Source of the DNA: an uncultured Eubacterium sp.
GTDB lineage: Bacteria; Bacillota; Clostridia; Lachnospirales; Lachnospiraceae
Assembly: GCA_905236295.1 (NCBI GenBank)
Contig: CAJOQF010000289.1
Span: forward strand, 1-8,132
DNA length: 8,132 nucleotides
Direction: 5' to 3'
Each line of letters opens with the position of its first letter. Within the stretch, counting starts at the first letter, position 1. This document shows, in pieces, positions 8,118 through 8,132 of this stretch. The translations under genes and the position numbers were made by a program. The notes beneath the pieces are model-generated. The model searched no databases, had not been told where the DNA came from, and saw only the letters and a list, made by a program, of their open reading frames with translations.

Positions 8118-8132
8118 GAAAACAAAGGATAA
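8114..8132 (+). CDS. Start of a further gene, truncated by the window edge
   Basis: An ATG at 8114 overlaps the TGA stop of the cstA-like gene (ATGA, 8114-8117), the usual arrangement for translational coupling. The reading begins M-R-K-Q-R-I and then runs off the window. Six residues are too few to name a family; the visible start does not look like the small YbdD-type protein that follows cstA in enterobacteria. It is presumably in the same transcript as the transporter. Confidence 0.5.

Noticed and set aside
1..8132. CRISPR arrays, tRNA or rRNA genes, insertion sequences, riboswitches
   Set aside because: Almost all of the window is occupied by long coding frames and the gaps are 10 and 62 bases. 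I saw no spaced identical repeats, terminal inverted repeats, transposase motifs or structured leader.

Overview
The window looks like chromosomal DNA from an anaerobic Firmicute, most likely a member of the Lachnospiraceae (Clostridia; Butyrivibrio/Roseburia-like). The reasons are the moderate GC content judged by eye, purine-rich Shine-Dalgarno sites, a very large hybrid histidine kinase with the helical C-terminal tail I associate with Lachnospiraceae kinases, and a short clostridial-type CstA transporter. The family assignment is recognition from memory, not a search result. All genes lie on the + strand and are tightly packed, with no long non-coding stretch.

Layout. (1) Bases 1-4121 hold the 3' part of a giant membrane hybrid sensor kinase. 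Its reading frame is open to the left edge, so the true start and signal peptide lie upstream. It has about fourteen propeller blades outside the cell, a Y_Y_Y-like domain, one membrane helix, then HisKA, HATPase, receiver and Hpt domains. (2) Ten bases later, 4132-6510 encode a seven-helix membrane HD-GYP protein, a predicted cyclic-di-GMP phosphodiesterase. Its unusual C-terminus consists of two copies of a roughly 140-residue beta-rich domain that I do not recognise. (3) A 62-base gap contains a good sigma-A-type promoter (TTGAAT, 17-base spacer, TATAAT) whose -35 box overlaps the HD-GYP stop codon. It is followed by a CstA-family carbon-starvation/peptide or pyruvate transporter (6573-8117). 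(4) A further gene starts at 8114 in an ATGA overlap and leaves the window after six codons.

How they may work together (inference): the kinase and the HD-GYP protein appear to be co-transcribed and form a signalling pair. One reads an extracellular ligand through a His-Asp-His phosphorelay, and the other lowers cyclic-di-GMP in response to a membrane or cytoplasmic cue. Neither carries a DNA-binding domain, so the phosphorelay must end in a response regulator encoded elsewhere. The transporter probably has its own promoter and may be only a neighbour, although read-through from the signalling genes is possible because no terminator is visible between them. The least explained element is the tandem-duplicated domain at the end of the HD-GYP protein.
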